Below, in pieces: positions 1 through 10,233 of a stretch of 64,000 nucleotides of DNA. The translations under genes were made by a program, and so were the position numbers. Below the pieces are notes generated by a model, which had not been told where the DNA came from, searched no databases, and saw only the letters and a list, made by a program, of their open reading frames with translations. This DNA comes from an uncultured Bacteroidales bacterium (GTDB lineage: Bacteria; Bacteroidota; Bacteroidia; Bacteroidales; Bacteroidaceae): positions 1 through 64,000 of the forward strand of contig CADAJV010000009.1 in assembly GCA_902788275.1 (NCBI GenBank). Direction: 5' to 3'. How positions within the stretch are numbered: the stretch's first letter is position 1; the number at the start of each line of letters is the position of its first letter.

Positions 1-436
1 CCCGAAGGAGAGCAATGCTCTCTTTGAGAGAGCCGAAAGCTCTTGAAAGGGCGGGGTGCGGACAGCGGAGGTGAGAGCGAAGCGGCAAAAGGTGGTTGCT
101 AAGAAACCAACTCTTTAACCGAAACAATGCAGGAATGTGTGCAAAAAATATTTTATTTTTTTATAGGCAATGACACAGATGTTGGCACAGAGAGAGCATG
201 ACTATTTCGCATAGACTGTAATCTGTGCCAACTGCTATATTGTTGCCTTTATTATTGCAAGATTATTGAGAATGTGTTGTGGAATGATGGAGATGTCTGG
301 CTATGATTTTTGAAAAAACAAAATTCTATTGCGATAGGTTTGTGAAGAGATAAAAAATCCCACTCAATGGAGTGGGATAATGAGATAAATGTATGTTGCT
401 TATTTATACATGGTCTGTATCGAAAAAAGTAACGAC
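1..436. other. Intergenic stretch with dispersed GC-rich repeat fragment
   Basis: No gene is seen. Positions 46-88 are identical over 43 bp to 27968-28010 and differ at one base from 27887-27929, so this is a dispersed GC-rich repeat. Positions 181-191 and 222-232 form an 11-bp inverted repeat (GTTGGCACAGA) with a 30-nt spacer. The rest is AT-rich and featureless apart from the terminator at 357-378. Confidence 0.6.
357..378 (-). terminator. Rho-independent terminator
   Basis: A perfect 9-bp stem (ATCCCACTC / GAGTGGGAT) with a 4-nt loop is followed on the minus strand by a run of T. It lies about 60 bp past the stop of the minus-strand LRR/dockerin gene and would end its transcript. Confidence 0.85.
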
Positions 437-2821
437 TTATTTTCCGGCGATAATAATGTTATAGACATCTACCACGTCGGCGGAGTTTACTTCATCGACA
501 CCATTAACGTCGGCATCCTCCAATCTGATAGTGGAAGCTGTACCTTTGAGAATATAGTTGTAGATGCTGACTACGTCTGCGCTATTGATTTGTCCATCAC
601 AGTTGACATCGCCACGGGCAATCCGCTTGATTGTCAGAGTCTCTCCTACCAACAATTTTCCCTGGTACTCATAGAACTTATTGTCCTTATAGTAGGCACC
701 ATTCGGCTCGGTTACGCGATAGCGGCCATCAAATATTATGTCCTTCCAATTGTAGATAGGGCTTATATCTTCCAGCCAATAATTGCCAGCAGTCACCGTC
801 GCATTATCCCCTATCGTAAGGTTGCCACCTCCCCACATGCCGCAACGTCTTCCTTTCGCACTTACCACCACGTTGCCGCCAATGGTAAGATGTACCCTTG
901 AATCTTTAGCATAGATAGCAGCGGTGGCATCAGTGCTGCCGAAATAATATTCCAGTTCGAGCGTATCATTGCCCGCAATGCTGGCACTGGCATCGAGGCG
1001 CATTGCATGGTAGGCTTTGTCGATACTATAATCATTACTCTGATTAATACCTGTGATAGTCGTCTTCCCCTGCACATCTATCGTCAGGCCATCGACTGCG
1101 CTATAGAGTCCGTGGCGATCGGTTAGTCCAAAACTATTACTCGGTATATTTCCACCTTTGAGGGTAAGAACCTTTGTGGAAGGATTATAGCTGGCACCGC
1201 TGCCCAGGTCGCTGCAGTTATAGCTACTTACCTGAGCTCCGCCCAGCGTCAGCTGGTAGATGTCACACCCGCTGGTGGGATTCCATGCGCCTTCGCCCTG
1301 CCTGTCGTCGTAGTGGAGAACGGTCCACCCCTTATTCTTTGCGCTCTGCACCTGCTCGGCAGTACACTGGTTGCCGTCGTAATATCCCGCTTTGTGATAA
1401 ACCATGTACAGCTGCTTATTTGCCGAGCTGGGCAAGCTGTTAATAACAGACGTCACAACCGATCCTGTCAGTTTATTTTCATAACAACGGAGGGCCGTCA
1501 GGGATGGGCAGCTGGTGCTGAGCGTCAGCGACGTCAGCTCGTTGGTGTGGCAATCCAGCTCCTGCAGCTTGCTGCTTGCAGACAGGTCAAGGCTGGCAAT
1601 TTGGTTGTTGTCACACTTGAGGACCTCCAATTCCTTACAATTAGCAGTCAGTTTAGTAATACTGTTGCTGCTGCAATTCAACTGCTTCAGCTGAGTGTTG
1701 CCACTCACGTCAAGCGCAGTCAACTGATTGTTGCTGCAGTTAAGGTTCTGCAGCGCGGTATTATAGCTTAGGTTTATAGACGTCAGTTTGTTGTTGCTAA
1801 CATTTAGCGTCACGAGCTTGGTCAATAAACTTATGCCTTTAGCATTAGAAATGCCTTCACCACTTGCATTCAGCGTCGTCAGGTATTCTATATCGCTGGG
1901 AAAGAGGTAGGTGTACCGCTTAGCATAAATATTCGTGCTGTTTCTCTGCGACGAATACTTAGCTCGTGCAGCATAAGCTATACGTTCACGCAGTTTCTCG
2001 TCAGGCACTTCTGAAACCAGTGTGTAGCGTGCCTTTTCCAGCACAAAGCCTTTGCTCTTATCATAATAAGGATTGTCTCTGACGCGACCAGACGTAAATC
2101 CTCCTGCCTGGGGACCGGCAAACTCCATGTCGTCATTCATGTATATATTCTTGTTGTCGGCAAACACGTTGGCACTGTCAGGTGCCATAAAAGAGATATT
2201 GGAACTCCCCATTTCCACATAATAGAAATTATACAGGGCGTGGCCGTCCGATGCTTGGGTCCTAAAGTCAATATTGCTGTTGTTAATGAACAGGTACTGC
2301 TTCTGAGAAGTAGCACAGATGGCATCGCTTGACAAGGCGACAACCACTAAGTGAGCGTCTATAATTTTACAGAAAGTTTTGTCGTTGCCCACCGTGATGG
2401 CGTCCTCCTCGTCGCCATAGATTTTTGTCACGGCCCCCGAGGCACCGCCGGCACATTTTATAGTGGTTCCGGCGTTTATCCTCACTGGAGAGGAGTTCTC
2501 GGCGGAGAGGAAGTTCTCGCCATTGAAGACAACGGTCAGTCCTGCGTTGCTCTCGTTTAGGATGGCTCGGTTGTCCTTGCCACTACGTATGATACTGATG
2601 TTCGTAAGGGTTACGGTATTTGTACTTGCATCGTACACCACAGAGAAAGGCTTTGATGAATCACGGGCCTTGATATTGGAACCGGTTACATTGCTGGCGT
2701 TGGAGGAGGTGACACTCACACCGCCAATCTTAAAGCCGTAGTCGGTGGCATGTGCTACTACAATCATCATAAACAGTGGCAGCAGTGTCGCTGCAAATCT
2801 CTTGAACATTATTTTATGCAT
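437..2821 (-). CDS. Secreted leucine-rich-repeat protein with C-terminal dockerin-like repeats
   Basis: This 794-residue protein begins with a signal peptide (hydrophobic stretch at about residues 10-25, ending near AHA). An N-terminal beta-rich region is followed by a block of about 22-residue leucine-rich repeats (units such as LQNLNCSNNQLTALDVSGN) at about 310-460. A second beta-rich region resembles the first. The C-terminus (about 735-794) has two dockerin-type calcium-loop repeats, GDVNCDGQINSADV and a more degenerate DVNGVDEVNSADVV. Such proteins are typically exported and bind or adhere at the surface, but the ligand cannot be inferred. It is monocistronic, with a good promoter upstream and a terminator downstream. 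MFKRF four codons later is an alternative start. Confidence 0.85.
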   Translation of the reverse strand: MHKIMFKRFAATLLPLFMMIVVAHATDYGFKIGGVSVTSSNASNVTGSNIKARDSSKPFSVVYDASTNTVTLTNISIIRSGKDNRAILNESNAGLTVVFNGENFLSAENSSPVRINAGTTIKCAGGASGAVTKIYGDEEDAITVGNDKTFCKIIDAHLVVVALSSDAICATSQKQYLFINNSNIDFRTQASDGHALYNFYYVEMGSSNISFMAPDSANVFADNKNIYMNDDMEFAGPQAGGFTSGRVRDNPYYDKSKGFVLEKARYTLVSEVPDEKLRERIAYAARAKYSSQRNSTNIYAKRYTYLFPSDIEYLTTLNASGEGISNAKGISLLTKLVTLNVSNNKLTSINLSYNTALQNLNCSNNQLTALDVSGNTQLKQLNCSSNSITKLTANCKELEVLKCDNNQIASLDLSASSKLQELDCHTNELTSLTLSTSCPSLTALRCYENKLTGSVVTSVINSLPSSANKQLYMVYHKAGYYDGNQCTAEQVQSAKNKGWTVLHYDDRQGEGAWNPTSGCDIYQLTLGGAQVSSYNCSDLGSGASYNPSTKVLTLKGGNIPSNSFGLTDRHGLYSAVDGLTIDVQGKTTITGINQSNDYSIDKAYHAMRLDASASIAGNDTLELEYYFGSTDATAAIYAKDSRVHLTIGGNVVVSAKGRRCGMWGGGNLTIGDNATVTAGNYWLEDISPIYNWKDIIFDGRYRVTEPNGAYYKDNKFYEYQGKLLVGETLTIKRIARGDVNCDGQINSADVVSIYNYILKGTASTIRLEDADVNGVDEVNSADVVDVYNIIIAGK

Positions 2822-2847
2822 TGTGCTCGTTGGCTTTATATTTAATG

Positions 2848-2878
2848 CAAAAGTAACGAATTCTTAAATGACGACAAA
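2848..2878 (-). promoter_or_regulatory. Bacteroidetes-type promoter for the LRR/dockerin gene
   Basis: On the minus strand a -33 TTTG (2875-2878) and a -7 TACTTTTG (2848-2855) are separated by 19 bp. This fits the Bacteroides primary sigma factor consensus TTTG-N19-21-TAnnTTTG. It lies about 27 bp upstream of the start codon. Confidence 0.75.
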
Positions 2879-2921
2879 AAAAATCATACAAATTAAGATT
2901 TTGGCTGTGGCTGTATATATA

Positions 2922-2956
2922 TAATAAGGTGGGACCACGAGGGTCTCACCTTATTA
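2922..2956 (-). terminator. Terminator hairpin after mutAB
   Basis: A 15-bp stem with one G-T pair (TAATAAGGTGGGACC / GGTCTCACCTTATTA) and a 5-nt loop lies about 75 bp past the mutB stop on the minus strand. No long T run follows, so it may also act as a 3'-end stabiliser. Confidence 0.65.
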
Positions 2957-3029
2957 GATTAGTATCTTGCCTCCCTTGCTATGCCTATTTGCGCACCTGT
3001 GAAGGAGGGCTTGGTTCACTGCGTAGGCA

Positions 3030-5198
3030 TCAGGCCTGCTCGCCAAGGAGAATCTTCATCAGCTCTACCGCGGAGTAGGCGACTGGAGTGCCGGGGCCGA
3101 AGATGGCGGCAACGCCAGCCTTGTAGAGGAAGTCATAGTCGTTGACGGGGATTACGCCTCCGGCGGTAACTACGATATCTTCGCGGCCCAGTTTCTTGAG
3201 CTCCTCGATGACTGCGGGGATGAGGGTCTTGTGACCGGCTGCGAGTGAGCTGACGCCGAGTGCGTCAACATCGTTCTCCACAGCCTGGCGGGCAGACTCG
3301 GCGGGAGTCTGGAAGAGCGGACCCATATCTACGTCGAAGCCGCAGTCGGCATAGCCGGTGGCTACCACCTTGGCTCCACGGTCGTGGCCGTCCTGGCCCA
3401 TCTTGGCAATCATGATACGCGGGCGGCGGCCCTCACGCTTGGCAAACTCTTCGGTTAGGCGACGCGCTTCCTGGAAGGTGTCGCTCTCTTTGCTCTCAGA
3501 TGAATACACGTTGGAAATGGTTTTGATTACAGCCTTGTATCGACCGACCACAGCCTCGCAGGCATCGCTGATCTCGCCGAGGGTGCAGCGCAGACCGGCG
3601 GCCTTGACGGCGAGGTCAAGCAGGTTGTTCTCGCTCTTCTTGCCATCGGCAAACTCCTGCACGCACTTGGTTATCTCTGCTAGGGCGGCGTGGCAGGCTG
3701 CCTCGTCGCGGTGGGCGCGAAGGTCGGCCAGAGCGGCCTCCTGCTGCTTGCGTACGGCGGTGTTGTCAATCTCGAGGATGTCAATGGGGTCCTCATGCTC
3801 AAGGCGATACTTGTTGATACCAACAATAATCTGCTTGCCGGTGTCGATGCGACCCTGGGTGCGGGCAGCAGCCTCCTCGATGCGCATCTTGGGCACACCG
3901 GTCTCGATGGCCTTGGCCATACCGCCGAGGCTCTCAATCTCCTCGATGTGGGCCCATGCCTTGTGTGCGAGCTCATCGGTGAGTTTCTCTACATAATAGG
4001 AGCCAGCCCACGGGTCGATGTGTTTGCAGACCTGGGTCTCGTTCTGGATATAAATCTGGGTGTTGCGCGCAATGCGTGCAGAGAAGTCGGTGGGCAGTGC
4101 GATGGCCTCGTCCAGTGCGTTGGTGTGGAGGCTCTGGGTGTGACCCAGCACGGCTGCCATAGCCTCGATACAAGTGCGGCCCACATTGTTGAAGGGGTCC
4201 TGCTCGGTGAGACTCCATCCGGAAGTCTGGGAGTGAGTACGCAGAGCCATGGACTTGGGGTTCTTGGCACCGAAGCTCTTGACTATCTTGGCCCAGAGCA
4301 GACGGCCTGCACGCATCTTGGCAATCTCCATGAAGTGGTTGACACCGATGGCCCAGAAGAAGCTGAGTCGCGGTGCGAAGGCATCTACGTCGATACCGGC
4401 GTTGACACCGGCGCGGAGGTAGTCGATACCGTCAGCCAGGGTGTAGGCCAGCTCGATGTCGGCGGTGGCACCGGCCTCCTGCATGTGGTAGCCGGAGATG
4501 GAGATGGAGTTGAACTTAGGCATCTTCTGCGAGGTGTACTCGAAGATGTCGGCGATAATCTTCATGGAGAATGCGGGCGGATAGATATAGGTGTTGCGCA
4601 CCATAAACTCCTTGAGGATATCATTCTGGATGGTGCCGGCCATCTCCTCGAGCTTGGCGCCCTGCTCAAGGCCGGCATTGATATAGAAGGCCAGGATGGG
4701 GAGCACAGCTCCGTTCATGGTCATGGACACAGACATCTTGTTGAGGGGGATGCCGGCGAAGAGCACCTTCATGTTCTCCAGCGAGCAGATGCTCACGCCT
4801 GCCTTGCCCACGTCGCCGACTACGCGCTCATTGTCGGGGTCATAGCCGCGATGGGTTGGTAGATCGAAGGCCACGGAGAGGCCCTTCTGGCCACTGGCCA
4901 GATTGCGGCGATAGAAAGCGTTGCTCTCCTCTGCGGTGGAGAAACCTGCATACTGACGGATAGTCCACGGGCGGAAGGGGTACATCATGCTGTAGGGACC
5001 GCGCAGGAATGGCGGGATGCCGGCTGCGAAGTCAAGGTGCTCCATGCCCTCCAGATCCTCGCGGGTATAGACGGGCTGGATATCAATCTGCTCGGGAGTC
5101 TTCCAGTTGGCGGTAATGCCCTGCTCCTTTTGCCACTGCTGGCCGTTCTTCTTCTGAATGCCAGCAAAAATATCTATGTTGTTGAATTGTTTTCTCAT
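3030..5198 (-). CDS. mutB: Methylmalonyl-CoA mutase, large (catalytic) subunit
   Basis: The 722-residue protein has the usual length of the catalytic subunit. The N-terminal two-thirds is the TIM-barrel substrate domain (the [20 protein letters not shown] region binds CoA). The C-terminal domain (about 590-722) binds adenosylcobalamin, with the DxHxxG motif visible in [11 protein letters not shown], then GVSSLAAGH and a glycine-rich TAGGV segment. The enzyme interconverts succinyl-CoA and (R)-methylmalonyl-CoA, the core of succinate-to-propionate metabolism in Bacteroidales. It follows mutA with a 3-nt gap, so the two are co-transcribed and form the heterodimer. Its stop codon is TGA, relevant to the UGA question at 37.4 kb. 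The B12 uptake genes with a riboswitch lie 3 kb away. Confidence 0.97.
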   Translation of the reverse strand: MRKQFNNIDIFAGIQKKNGQQWQKEQGITANWKTPEQIDIQPVYTREDLEGMEHLDFAAGIPPFLRGPYSMMYPFRPWTIRQYAGFSTAEESNAFYRRNLASGQKGLSVAFDLPTHRGYDPDNERVVGDVGKAGVSICSLENMKVLFAGIPLNKMSVSMTMNGAVLPILAFYINAGLEQGAKLEEMAGTIQNDILKEFMVRNTYIYPPAFSMKIIADIFEYTSQKMPKFNSISISGYHMQEAGATADIELAYTLADGIDYLRAGVNAGIDVDAFAPRLSFFWAIGVNHFMEIAKMRAGRLLWAKIVKSFGAKNPKSMALRTHSQTSGWSLTEQDPFNNVGRTCIEAMAAVLGHTQSLHTNALDEAIALPTDFSARIARNTQIYIQNETQVCKHIDPWAGSYYVEKLTDELAHKAWAHIEEIESLGGMAKAIETGVPKMRIEEAAARTQGRIDTGKQIIVGINKYRLEHEDPIDILEIDNTAVRKQQEAALADLRAHRDEAACHAALAEITKCVQEFADGKKSENNLLDLAVKAAGLRCTLGEISDACEAVVGRYKAVIKTISNVYSSESKESDTFQEARRLTEEFAKREGRRPRIMIAKMGQDGHDRGAKVVATGYADCGFDVDMGPLFQTPAESARQAVENDVDALGVSSLAAGHKTLIPAVIEELKKLGREDIVVTAGGVIPVNDYDFLYKAGVAAIFGPGTPVAYSAVELMKILLGEQA

Positions 5199-5201
5199 GG
5201 C

Positions 5202-7046
5202 TTAGATTCCCAGTTTAGCGTTAAACTCTTTGAGTGTCTGGAGCTGGTCCACACGCACATGGATAAAGTTCTCGATTCCGGCTGCTTTGAGCTCATCGCT
5301 GCATGCGGGAGCACCGGCAATGACAAACAGGGCGCTGTCGCCCACAGCCTTAAATGCGGGTACGCCATACTCTGCATACTCATCATCGCTGGAGCATAGC
5401 ACCACGATGTCGGCACCGGCTTTGCGGGCTGCCTCGGCACCGGCCTCAACGGTCTCAAAGCCAAGGTTGTCAATTACCTTGTAGCCAGCTGCAGCAAGGA
5501 AATTGCAGCTGAACTGGGCGCGTGCCTGGCGCATGGCGAGGTTGCCTATGGTAAGCATGAATGCCACGGGCACCTTTGCTGCCTGCTCGGTCTTAAGGCG
5601 CAGAGCCTCAAAGTCGCTGGCCAGACGGGTGGGCTTGATGGCGGGTATGTCGGCATCGTCCTGATGCTTGCAGGCGCAGCAGCACTCCAGCGGGGTCTTG
5701 CCCTCGCTCTTCTCAGTGAAGTTGGGGAACTGGTTGGTGCCGAGGATGAACTCCTTGCGCTTGCCGGCATTGGCATGACGCTGCTTGTTGGTCTCATTGA
5801 TAGCCTCCTGAATCTTGCCCTCCTGCACAGACTTGAGGAAACCGCCCTCCTCCTCTACGCTGAGGAAGAGCTTCCAGGCCTGCTCGGCAAGGGCGTCGGT
5901 AAGGTGCTCGACGAAATAGCTGCCGCCGGCCACATCCACAATCTTATTGAAGTGGCACTCCTCCTTGAGTAGGAGCTGCTGGTTGCGTGCTATGCGCTCG
6001 GCAAAGTCGGTGGGTATCTCAAAGGTCTCGTCGAAGGGAGTAACCACGATACTCTCCACACCGGCCAGAGCGGCTGACATGGTCTCAGTCTGGGTGCGCA
6101 GCATGTTGACATAACTGTCGAAAAGAGTGAGGTTGAAAGTGGTGGTGCTGGCGCAGACGTGCATCTTGGCACTCTCCTTGCACTCGGTATATTGGCTCAC
6201 AATCTGAGCCCACAGCATGCGAGCGGCGCGGAACTTGGCAATCTCCATGAAATAGACACCGTTGATGCCCATATTGAACTTGATGTTCTGGGCAGCCTGC
6301 TCGGCTGGCACTCCGGCATCAACCAGCTGCTGCAGATACTCGTTGCCCCATGCCAGGGCGTAGCCGAGCTCTTGATAACTGAACGCGCCGCTGTCGGTAA
6401 GCCTGAAGGCGTTGATGGCGATGGCGCGGAACTTGGGATAGTCCTTGAGGACCTCAATCATAGCCTTGCCCTCACCCACCAATGCAGAGGTGTCCTTGCC
6501 TTTGACGAGCATACGCTCGATGGGGTCGAAGCTGATAGATCCGCAGATGTTGGCCTTGTCGTAGCCCTTGCGGTCAAAGTAGTCGGCCAGCAGCTTAGCC
6601 AGCTCCACGGAATGGCGCTGGCAGGTCTTGAAGTTGAGTTCCACGCAGTCGGCATAGATGCCGCTGAGCAGGGTCTCGATGAACTCGGCGCTCAGCTTGT
6701 CAGCCGGCACACAGAAGCCCAGCGAGTCAATACCCTTGTTGAGAATGTCGAGTGCCTTGGCGTTGGCCTCCTTGGCATCGCTGACACAGATGTTCTGACG
6801 CACAAACCATGTGTTGTCGTCAGCCTTGTTGCCGCGCACATAGGGAAACTCGCCGGGCAGGGAGTTCATCAGGGGGAGGTCCTTAACATCCTCCTGCTGA
6901 TAGAACGGCTGCACGCTGAATCCCTCATTGGTGCGCCACACCATCTTCTTGTTGAAATCGGCGCCCTTCAGGTCAACCTGGATTTTATCCAGCCATTCCT
7001 GTTTGCTCACGGGCGCGAAATCAGAGAAAAGTTTCTTTTGTTCCAT
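5202..7046 (-). CDS. mutA: Methylmalonyl-CoA mutase, small subunit
   Basis: The 614-residue protein is homologous to mutB but lacks the DxHxxG cobalamin motif in its C-terminal domain, as expected for the non-catalytic subunit. It starts MEQKKLFSDFAPVSKQEW and keeps the family pattern of a barrel domain followed by a degenerate B12-type domain from about residue 480. It is the first gene of a two-gene minus-strand operon with mutB. A -7-like TAAATTCG (7112-7119, minus strand) lies upstream without a clear -33 element. No riboswitch is visible in its leader, so any B12 control here would come only through the nearby uptake operon. Confidence 0.95.
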   Translation of the reverse strand: MEQKKLFSDFAPVSKQEWLDKIQVDLKGADFNKKMVWRTNEGFSVQPFYQQEDVKDLPLMNSLPGEFPYVRGNKADDNTWFVRQNICVSDAKEANAKALDILNKGIDSLGFCVPADKLSAEFIETLLSGIYADCVELNFKTCQRHSVELAKLLADYFDRKGYDKANICGSISFDPIERMLVKGKDTSALVGEGKAMIEVLKDYPKFRAIAINAFRLTDSGAFSYQELGYALAWGNEYLQQLVDAGVPAEQAAQNIKFNMGINGVYFMEIAKFRAARMLWAQIVSQYTECKESAKMHVCASTTTFNLTLFDSYVNMLRTQTETMSAALAGVESIVVTPFDETFEIPTDFAERIARNQQLLLKEECHFNKIVDVAGGSYFVEHLTDALAEQAWKLFLSVEEEGGFLKSVQEGKIQEAINETNKQRHANAGKRKEFILGTNQFPNFTEKSEGKTPLECCCACKHQDDADIPAIKPTRLASDFEALRLKTEQAAKVPVAFMLTIGNLAMRQARAQFSCNFLAAAGYKVIDNLGFETVEAGAEAARKAGADIVVLCSSDDEYAEYGVPAFKAVGDSALFVIAGAPACSDELKAAGIENFIHVRVDQLQTLKEFNAKLGI

Positions 7047-7276
7047 TACTTGTTGTTATATAGTTGTTAGTTGAAAAGATATTAATCGGCATAATTTCTT
7101 ACTGCGCGGCGCGAATTTACGAAATTTTTTGTTACCCACCTTATAGATATTAAGGAAAAAACGCTTTTTACGCATCCTATGCTAACTTTATGGCTACACG
7201 ACAGGGCATAAAGGCGCCAATGCGCTCTTCTAAAAGAAAAATGCTTCCTTTTCCTCCGCTTTCACAGAATTCGTCT

Positions 7277-7284
7277 TAACTTTG
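7277..7284 (+). promoter_or_regulatory. Promoter -7 box for the MG2-like gene
   Basis: TAACTTTG followed by C matches the Bacteroidetes -7 consensus and sits 38 bp before the ATG at 7322. A clear TTTG -33 box is not seen at the expected distance. Confidence 0.55.
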
Positions 7285-7321
7285 CAGAAAGAACAGACCC
7301 GTATTTCAGACAATCCGCTGT

Positions 7322-9961
7322 ATGAAACGAACATTCCTCACCCTATTGGCTGCAGCCCTCGCGCTCACCTTTGCCACGGCATCAGCCTGCCCAGAGACAG
7401 CCGAATTTGCCGACAGTTCAGCTCTCAAGCGTATGGCCCTGTTTGCAGGCAACATGTTGACCTACAACAACAATTTTACTCAGGAGAAGGTGTACCTGCA
7501 CCTCGACAACAACGGCTATATAGCTGGCGAGCGCCTGTGGTTTAAGGCCTATGTCTTCAAGGCCGCCAGCCTGTTGCCCACCGACATGAGTCGGGTGCTC
7601 TACGTGGAGTTGCTCAACCCCGACGGCCAGCTGGTGGAGCGCAAGACACTGCGTGTGGACAACGGCCGCACATATGGCGACTTCGAGCTCAATCCCGTGG
7701 AGTGTCATCAGGGATTCTACGAGCTACGGGCCTATACCCGTGCCATGCTCAACTGGGACCAGGCCTACATCTACTCCCGCGTCATACCTATCTTTGAGCA
7801 GCCTAAGGACACCGTCAACTTCACGGGCATGGTGCTCCACGAATACGACAACGACCCCTTCTCAGGCTCCGAGACTCGCCGTGCGCCTGAGCCGCTGATC
7901 ACTGACGGCACATTGGTGTCAAAAGACCTAATGCTCACCTTCTATCCCGAAGGTGGCCACATCACCCGCGGGGTGCCCTCCCGAGTGGCCTACAAACTCA
8001 CCGATCGCCTGGGACAGCCCGTAAGTTATGGTCTCAGCATCTATGGCGAAGGAGGCCAGGAGGTGACGGAGTCCAGTGTTCTCCACGACGGAATGGGCTT
8101 TTTTGAACTGCCGGCCACATGGGGCGGTGGCTATGCAGAAATTAAGACTGAGACTGGTGGCAGCGTGCGCTTCAACTTGCCCACGCTGCGCTCTGAGGGC
8201 TGCGATATAAGCGCCGCTTGCTCTAAAGACAAGGGGCTCGACATTATCATGCGTTCCTCGCAGGGCATGGCAGGGCACACATTGGGCCTCAGCGTGACGT
8301 GCCGAGGAACCCTGCTCTACTTCAACACTGTTACCCCCAATCCGGATGCAAAGATAAACATTCCCTATGCAAAGTTGCGCGATGGAATCGCCCAAATTAC
8401 GCTTTTTACCGCCGATGGTATGGTACTCAGCGAGAGGCTGATATGGGTGGAGCCCCACAAGGCTGCGCCCAAGATGGAGATAAGGCAAAACCAGGAGGTA
8501 TATCATCCCTTCCAGCCCGTGGTGCTCGACATCAGCCTTAGTGACAGCGACGGCCGGCCTTTGCAAGCCGACTTCTCGCTGGCTGTGCGCGATGCTGCCA
8601 CCGAGACTGGTCCCGATAGCCACGGGCTGCGGGTGGAGATGTTGCTCAGCTCCGAGCTCAAGGGCTATATCCACAATCCCGACTACTACTTTGAATCCGC
8701 CGACGAGGCTCACCGCCAGGCTCTCGACCTGCTGCTGATGGTGCAGGGCTGGCGCAGATACCAATGGCAGGAGATGAGCGGCGTGGAACCCTTCCAACTG
8801 AAGCAACCAGCCGAGGACGGCCTCACCCTCATCGGCACCCTAAGCAGCACTAAGGCCGCCGAGCGCAGCCTGGAGCGCGAGGGGAGCCTGGACGTCAACT
8901 TCCTGATGCAGACCATCAACGGCACCAAGATCTTCAGCGTACAGACCGACAGTATCGGCCGCTTCGCCGTGCAGCTGCCCGACTTCAACGACGACGCCCC
9001 CACCGTGATGACCGTGACCAACAATAAGGACAAGCGCGTATATACTCATTTCATGCTCGACCGCGACTTTGCCCCCGCTGCCATGCCCTACGAGCCACTG
9101 CAGACAGCCTCCAGCGTGGCTATCATGGAGAGCCGCGTCGATGCGCTGGCACATGAGCCCGCCACCTTTGAGTGGCAGGACACTATTCCCGACCAAGTCT
9201 CGCGACTCATCCAACTTGGTGAAGTAACCGTGAAGGGCAAGAAGAGGCCCGGCTACAATCCTGGAGCCCGATTCACATGGATGGGCGGCGAGAGCGCCAC
9301 CAAAGGCAGCGCCGCCATATTCTACAACCTGCGCAACGAGCTCGACCGCTACCTCGACCAAGGCGAGGAAGTACCTGTGGTGTGGGAGTGGCTCTCGAAG
9401 AGCAACAAAAATTTCTACTACGACATCACCACTGGTGAGATGTGGTACAGGGGCCGCCAAGTGGTGGTAGTGGTGGACAACAACTTCCCCGGTGCATCGA
9501 TGACCGCCGCCTATCTCACCGAGGGCGAAGCCCTGACAGGCAGCAACTATGCTATGAACCGGTTTCAGTCGCTCAGCATAGTGGATAACGAGGCCGTGGC
9601 CAGCAACATACTGCAGCACGCCCTGCGCGATGCCAACAACCCCATGCCTAGTGCCCGCGTAGTGTTCTTCCTCTACACCCGAACCGACATGCGCGAGCCT
9701 AACAGCTACCGCCGCGGCACCCGATGGATCAACCTCCACGGATACTCACTCTGCACCGAGTTCTACAGTCCCGATTACCGCCAGCAGGACATTCCCACTG
9801 ACACCGACCACCGCCGCACCCTCTATTGGAATCCGTCGCTCGTCACCTCTCCAGAAGGCAAGGCCCAAGTCATCTTCTACACCAGTTCACGCCCCGACGA
9901 GCGCTTGCATATCAACGCGCAGGGCATAGCCGTCAACGGACAGATGGTGGAAGGAAAATAA
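7322..9961 (+). CDS. Large secreted MG2/carboxypeptidase-regulatory-like protein
   Basis: The 879-residue protein has a signal peptide (about residues 1-22, ending ATASA). A beta-sandwich region containing EKVYLHLDNNGYIAGERLWF at about 47-66 is typical of alpha-2-macroglobulin MG2-like domains of Bacteroidetes. These proteins are usually 800-900 residues long and often carry a TonB-plug-like stretch near the C-terminus; here SRLIQLGEVTVKGKKRPGYN near 625-645 resembles that. It probably works in the periplasm or outer membrane. The substrate is unknown. It ends about 50 bp before the promoter of the B12 uptake operon and has its own -7 box, so it is probably not co-regulated with it. Confidence 0.7.
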   Translation: MKRTFLTLLAAALALTFATASACPETAEFADSSALKRMALFAGNMLTYNNNFTQEKVYLHLDNNGYIAGERLWFKAYVFKAASLLPTDMSRVLYVELLNPDGQLVERKTLRVDNGRTYGDFELNPVECHQGFYELRAYTRAMLNWDQAYIYSRVIPIFEQPKDTVNFTGMVLHEYDNDPFSGSETRRAPEPLITDGTLVSKDLMLTFYPEGGHITRGVPSRVAYKLTDRLGQPVSYGLSIYGEGGQEVTESSVLHDGMGFFELPATWGGGYAEIKTETGGSVRFNLPTLRSEGCDISAACSKDKGLDIIMRSSQGMAGHTLGLSVTCRGTLLYFNTVTPNPDAKINIPYAKLRDGIAQITLFTADGMVLSERLIWVEPHKAAPKMEIRQNQEVYHPFQPVVLDISLSDSDGRPLQADFSLAVRDAATETGPDSHGLRVEMLLSSELKGYIHNPDYYFESADEAHRQALDLLLMVQGWRRYQWQEMSGVEPFQLKQPAEDGLTLIGTLSSTKAAERSLEREGSLDVNFLMQTINGTKIFSVQTDSIGRFAVQLPDFNDDAPTVMTVTNNKDKRVYTHFMLDRDFAPAAMPYEPLQTASSVAIMESRVDALAHEPATFEWQDTIPDQVSRLIQLGEVTVKGKKRPGYNPGARFTWMGGESATKGSAAIFYNLRNELDRYLDQGEEVPVVWEWLSKSNKNFYYDITTGEMWYRGRQVVVVVDNNFPGASMTAAYLTEGEALTGSNYAMNRFQSLSIVDNEAVASNILQHALRDANNPMPSARVVFFLYTRTDMREPNSYRRGTRWINLHGYSLCTEFYSPDYRQQDIPTDTDHRRTLYWNPSLVTSPEGKAQVIFYTSSRPDERLHINAQGIAVNGQMVEGK

Positions 9962-10014
9962 TGCCTTGTTTTACAAAAAAAATCAAGAAAGAACTCTTTT
10001 TCCGATTTTTTTAT

Positions 10015-10022
10015 TAATTTTG
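10015..10022 (+). promoter_or_regulatory. Promoter -7 box for the B12 uptake operon
   Basis: TAATTTTG followed by C fits the Bacteroidetes -7 box and lies just before the first paired base of the riboswitch at 10029. That is where transcription should begin for the riboswitch to be intact. Confidence 0.6.
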
Positions 10023-10028
10023 CCGCGT

Positions 10029-10200
10029 CAAGGTTTATATGGATGATTTCATCCATGCAATTAAAAGGGAACGGGGTGAAAATCCTCGACAGTCCCGCTG
10101 CTGTAAGCTCCATTTGTTGCTTCGCTCGCATGACATGTCACTGAGCTCTAGGGTTTGGGAAGGCGCGAGACGCTGGGAGCAAGTCAGAAGACCTGCCTTG
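10029..10200 (+). promoter_or_regulatory. Cobalamin riboswitch
   Basis: Conserved core blocks are in order: AAAGGGAA, GGTGAAAATCC, ACAGTCCCGCTGCTGTAA, TGGGAAGGC and GTCAGAAGACCTGCC. P1 closes between CAAGG (10029-10033) and CCTTG (10196-10200). Expression of the downstream receptor is expected to fall when adenosylcobalamin or a related corrinoid is bound. No strong T-run terminator follows, so control is probably at ribosome access; the AGGAAAGG at 10223-10230 would be the sequestered site. Confidence 0.93.
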
Positions 10201-10233
10201 ATGAAGACTATCCACGGTCTCGAGGAAAGGCCG

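Noticed and set aside
3690..4862. 390-codon open frame on the plus strand opposite mutB
   Set aside because: It is antisense to a clear catalytic gene and has no domain; long antisense frames arise from the GC-rich third positions. The same applies to 45298-46917, 47335-48519 and 62885-63946.
7047..7321. Second cobalamin riboswitch upstream of mutA
   Set aside because: The conserved blocks found at 10029-10200 are absent from the mutA leader on either strand.
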